14,330 bases of DNA from PALSA-505 sp036496025 (GTDB lineage: Bacteria; Actinomycetota; Actinomycetes; Streptosporangiales; Streptosporangiaceae). The notes below the pieces were generated by a model. That model saw only the letters and a program-made list of their open reading frames with translations. It did not search any database and was not told the DNA's origin. The translations under genes and the position numbers were made by a program. How positions within the stretch are numbered: the first letter of the stretch is position 1; each line of letters begins with the position of its first letter. Below, one piece after another: positions 13,390 to 14,330 of this stretch. Where the stretch lies: assembly GCA_036496025.1 (NCBI GenBank), contig DASXLW010000039.1:1-14330 (forward strand). Direction: 5' to 3'.

Positions 13390-14330
13390 ATGAAGCTCGC
13401 GGTCTACCTCCCCCTGATCCTTCCGCTGCTGGCCGCGGTGTCGGCGCGCCGCCTGGCCGAATGGCTGCCGCCGCGTAGCGCGACCTGGCTGCTGACCGGC
13501 AGCGCGGTGGTCCTGGCCGCGGCCAGCAGCGCCGTGCTGGCCCTGCTGGCGCTGGCCGCGACCATCCGAATCCCGCTGGTTGCGGCGGTCGCCGACCTGT
13601 CGATGCACGCGCTGAGCCGCGAGGACCCCTCGTCTCTGCCGCTGGGGCTGGCCGCCGGCGCGCTGCTGGCGGCGGCGGCGGCCGGGGCCGCCCGGGCCGC
13701 CTGGCGGCGCACGTCCGCGCTGGTCGACGCGCACCGGCAGGCCCGCTGGCTGCCCGGCGCCGAGCAGGTCGTCGTGGTCAGCGACGACGCCGCCGACGCC
13801 TATACGGCGCCCGGGTGGCCCGGCCGGATCGTGATCACTACCGGGATGATGCACGCGCTCACCGCGGCCGAGCGCCGCGTACTGCTGGCCCACGAGCGGG
13901 CGCACGCCTCGGGGTACCACTACCTGTTCACGGCGGCGGCGCGGCTGGCCTCGGCCGCTAACCCGCTGCTGCGCCCGCTGGCCGCCGCCGTCGGTTACAG
14001 CGTGGAACGGTGGGCCGACGAGCAGGCCGCGGCCGCGGCCGGAGACCGGAGGCTGGCCGCCCGCGCCATCGCCACGGCGGCGCTGGCCGCGCAGGCGGCT
14101 CCCTCGGAGCGGCGCGTTCCCGCCGGAGCGATCGGCGTGGTGGCCGATGCCACGAGGACGCGCGGCGCAGGGGCCGTGCCGCGCCGGGTAGCGGCGCTGC
14201 TGCAGCCGCCGCCGCGCCCCCGGCTGCTGCTGCTGGCCGTCTCGGTTGCGCTGGTCGCGGTCTCCGGGCTGTCGGCCCTCGACGCCGCCCACAGCCTGCA
14301 CAGCCTGATCGAGTTCGCCCAGGCCGCAGC
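13390..14330 (+). CDS. M56 (BlaR1-like) membrane metalloprotease, 3' end cut by window
   Basis: The frame is open from the ATG for 313 codons to the window edge. It has hydrophobic segments at about 4-20, 33-58, 84-106 and 279-297, and a zinc-protease core: HERAH (168-172, HExxH) and ERWADE (206-211), where Glu206 should be the third zinc ligand. This is the arrangement of M56/M48 integral membrane proteases. No extracellular penicillin-binding sensor domain is visible, and in size it resembles the short mycobacterial BlaR (about 316 residues, recalled) rather than staphylococcal BlaR1, so the C-terminus may lie just beyond the window. GGGAGG ends 5 bases before the ATG. Inferred role: cleaves or triggers loss of the adjacent repressor in response to an envelope signal; the signal is unknown. 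Confidence 0.88.
   Translation, partial: MKLAVYLPLILPLLAAVSARRLAEWLPPRSATWLLTGSAVVLAAASSAVLALLALAATIRIPLVAAVADLSMHALSREDPSSLPLGLAAGALLAAAAAGAARAAWRRTSALVDAHRQARWLPGAEQVVVVSDDAADAYTAPGWPGRIVITTGMMHALTAAERRVLLAHERAHASGYHYLFTAAARLASAANPLLRPLAAAVGYSVERWADEQAAAAAGDRRLAARAIATAALAAQAAPSERRVPAGAIGVVADATRTRGAGAVPRRVAALLQPPPRPRLLLLAVSVALVAVSGLSALDAAHSLHSLIEFAQAA

Overview
The window is very GC-rich, uses GTG and TTG starts with purine-rich Shine-Dalgarno sites, and its genes resemble mycobacterial proteins (LldD2, DinB2, PlsB2, an Rv2483c-like HAD-PlsC protein, an Rv2484c-like WS/DGAT). This points to chromosomal DNA of an actinomycete. The genus cannot be fixed from the sequence. No RNA gene, transposase, CRISPR array or phage gene was seen, and every gap between genes is shorter than 200 bases.

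Layout from left to right. (1) A minus-strand unit at the left edge encodes a fused receiver-like / glutaredoxin-like / FAD-NADPH oxidoreductase; a possible next gene begins 4 bases after its stop and leaves the window. (2) A divergent plus-strand gene encodes a secreted Asp-box (BNR/YCF48-type) beta-propeller, probably from a leaderless mRNA. (3) A convergent intergenic region holds a long stem-loop and a 14-bp tandem repeat, which runs into the 3' end of the next gene. (4) A minus-strand two-gene operon carries an LldD2-type lactate/2-hydroxyacid dehydrogenase followed by an acetamidase/formamidase-family amidase. (5) A divergent plus-strand pair encodes a DUF72 (YecE-like) protein and a DinB2-type Y-family DNA polymerase with Ile at the steric-gate position. 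(6) A plus-strand lipid operon carries plsB overlapping by 14 bases a 972-residue three-part protein: HAD-IB phosphatase, PlsC-type acyltransferase and WS/DGAT. (7) A BlaI/MecI-type repressor with an upstream palindromic operator is followed by an M56 (BlaR1-like) membrane protease, cut by the right edge.

The most striking item is the lipid operon. PlsB makes lysophosphatidate, the PlsC part can make phosphatidate, a phosphatase part could give diacylglycerol, and the WS/DGAT part could finish triacylglycerol. If each domain is active, two overlapping genes would encode the whole glycerol-3-phosphate-to-triacylglycerol route, with the last three steps tethered in one chain. In Mycobacterium tuberculosis the equivalents are, from memory, three neighbouring separate genes (Rv2482c to Rv2484c).

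Other points of interest are the Ile steric gate of the polymerase, which suggests ribonucleotide use as in mycobacterial DinB2; a receiver domain lacking its phospho-acceptor Asp in the flavoprotein; a 29-base near-palindrome just before the polymerase start; and the operator upstream of the BlaI-type gene.
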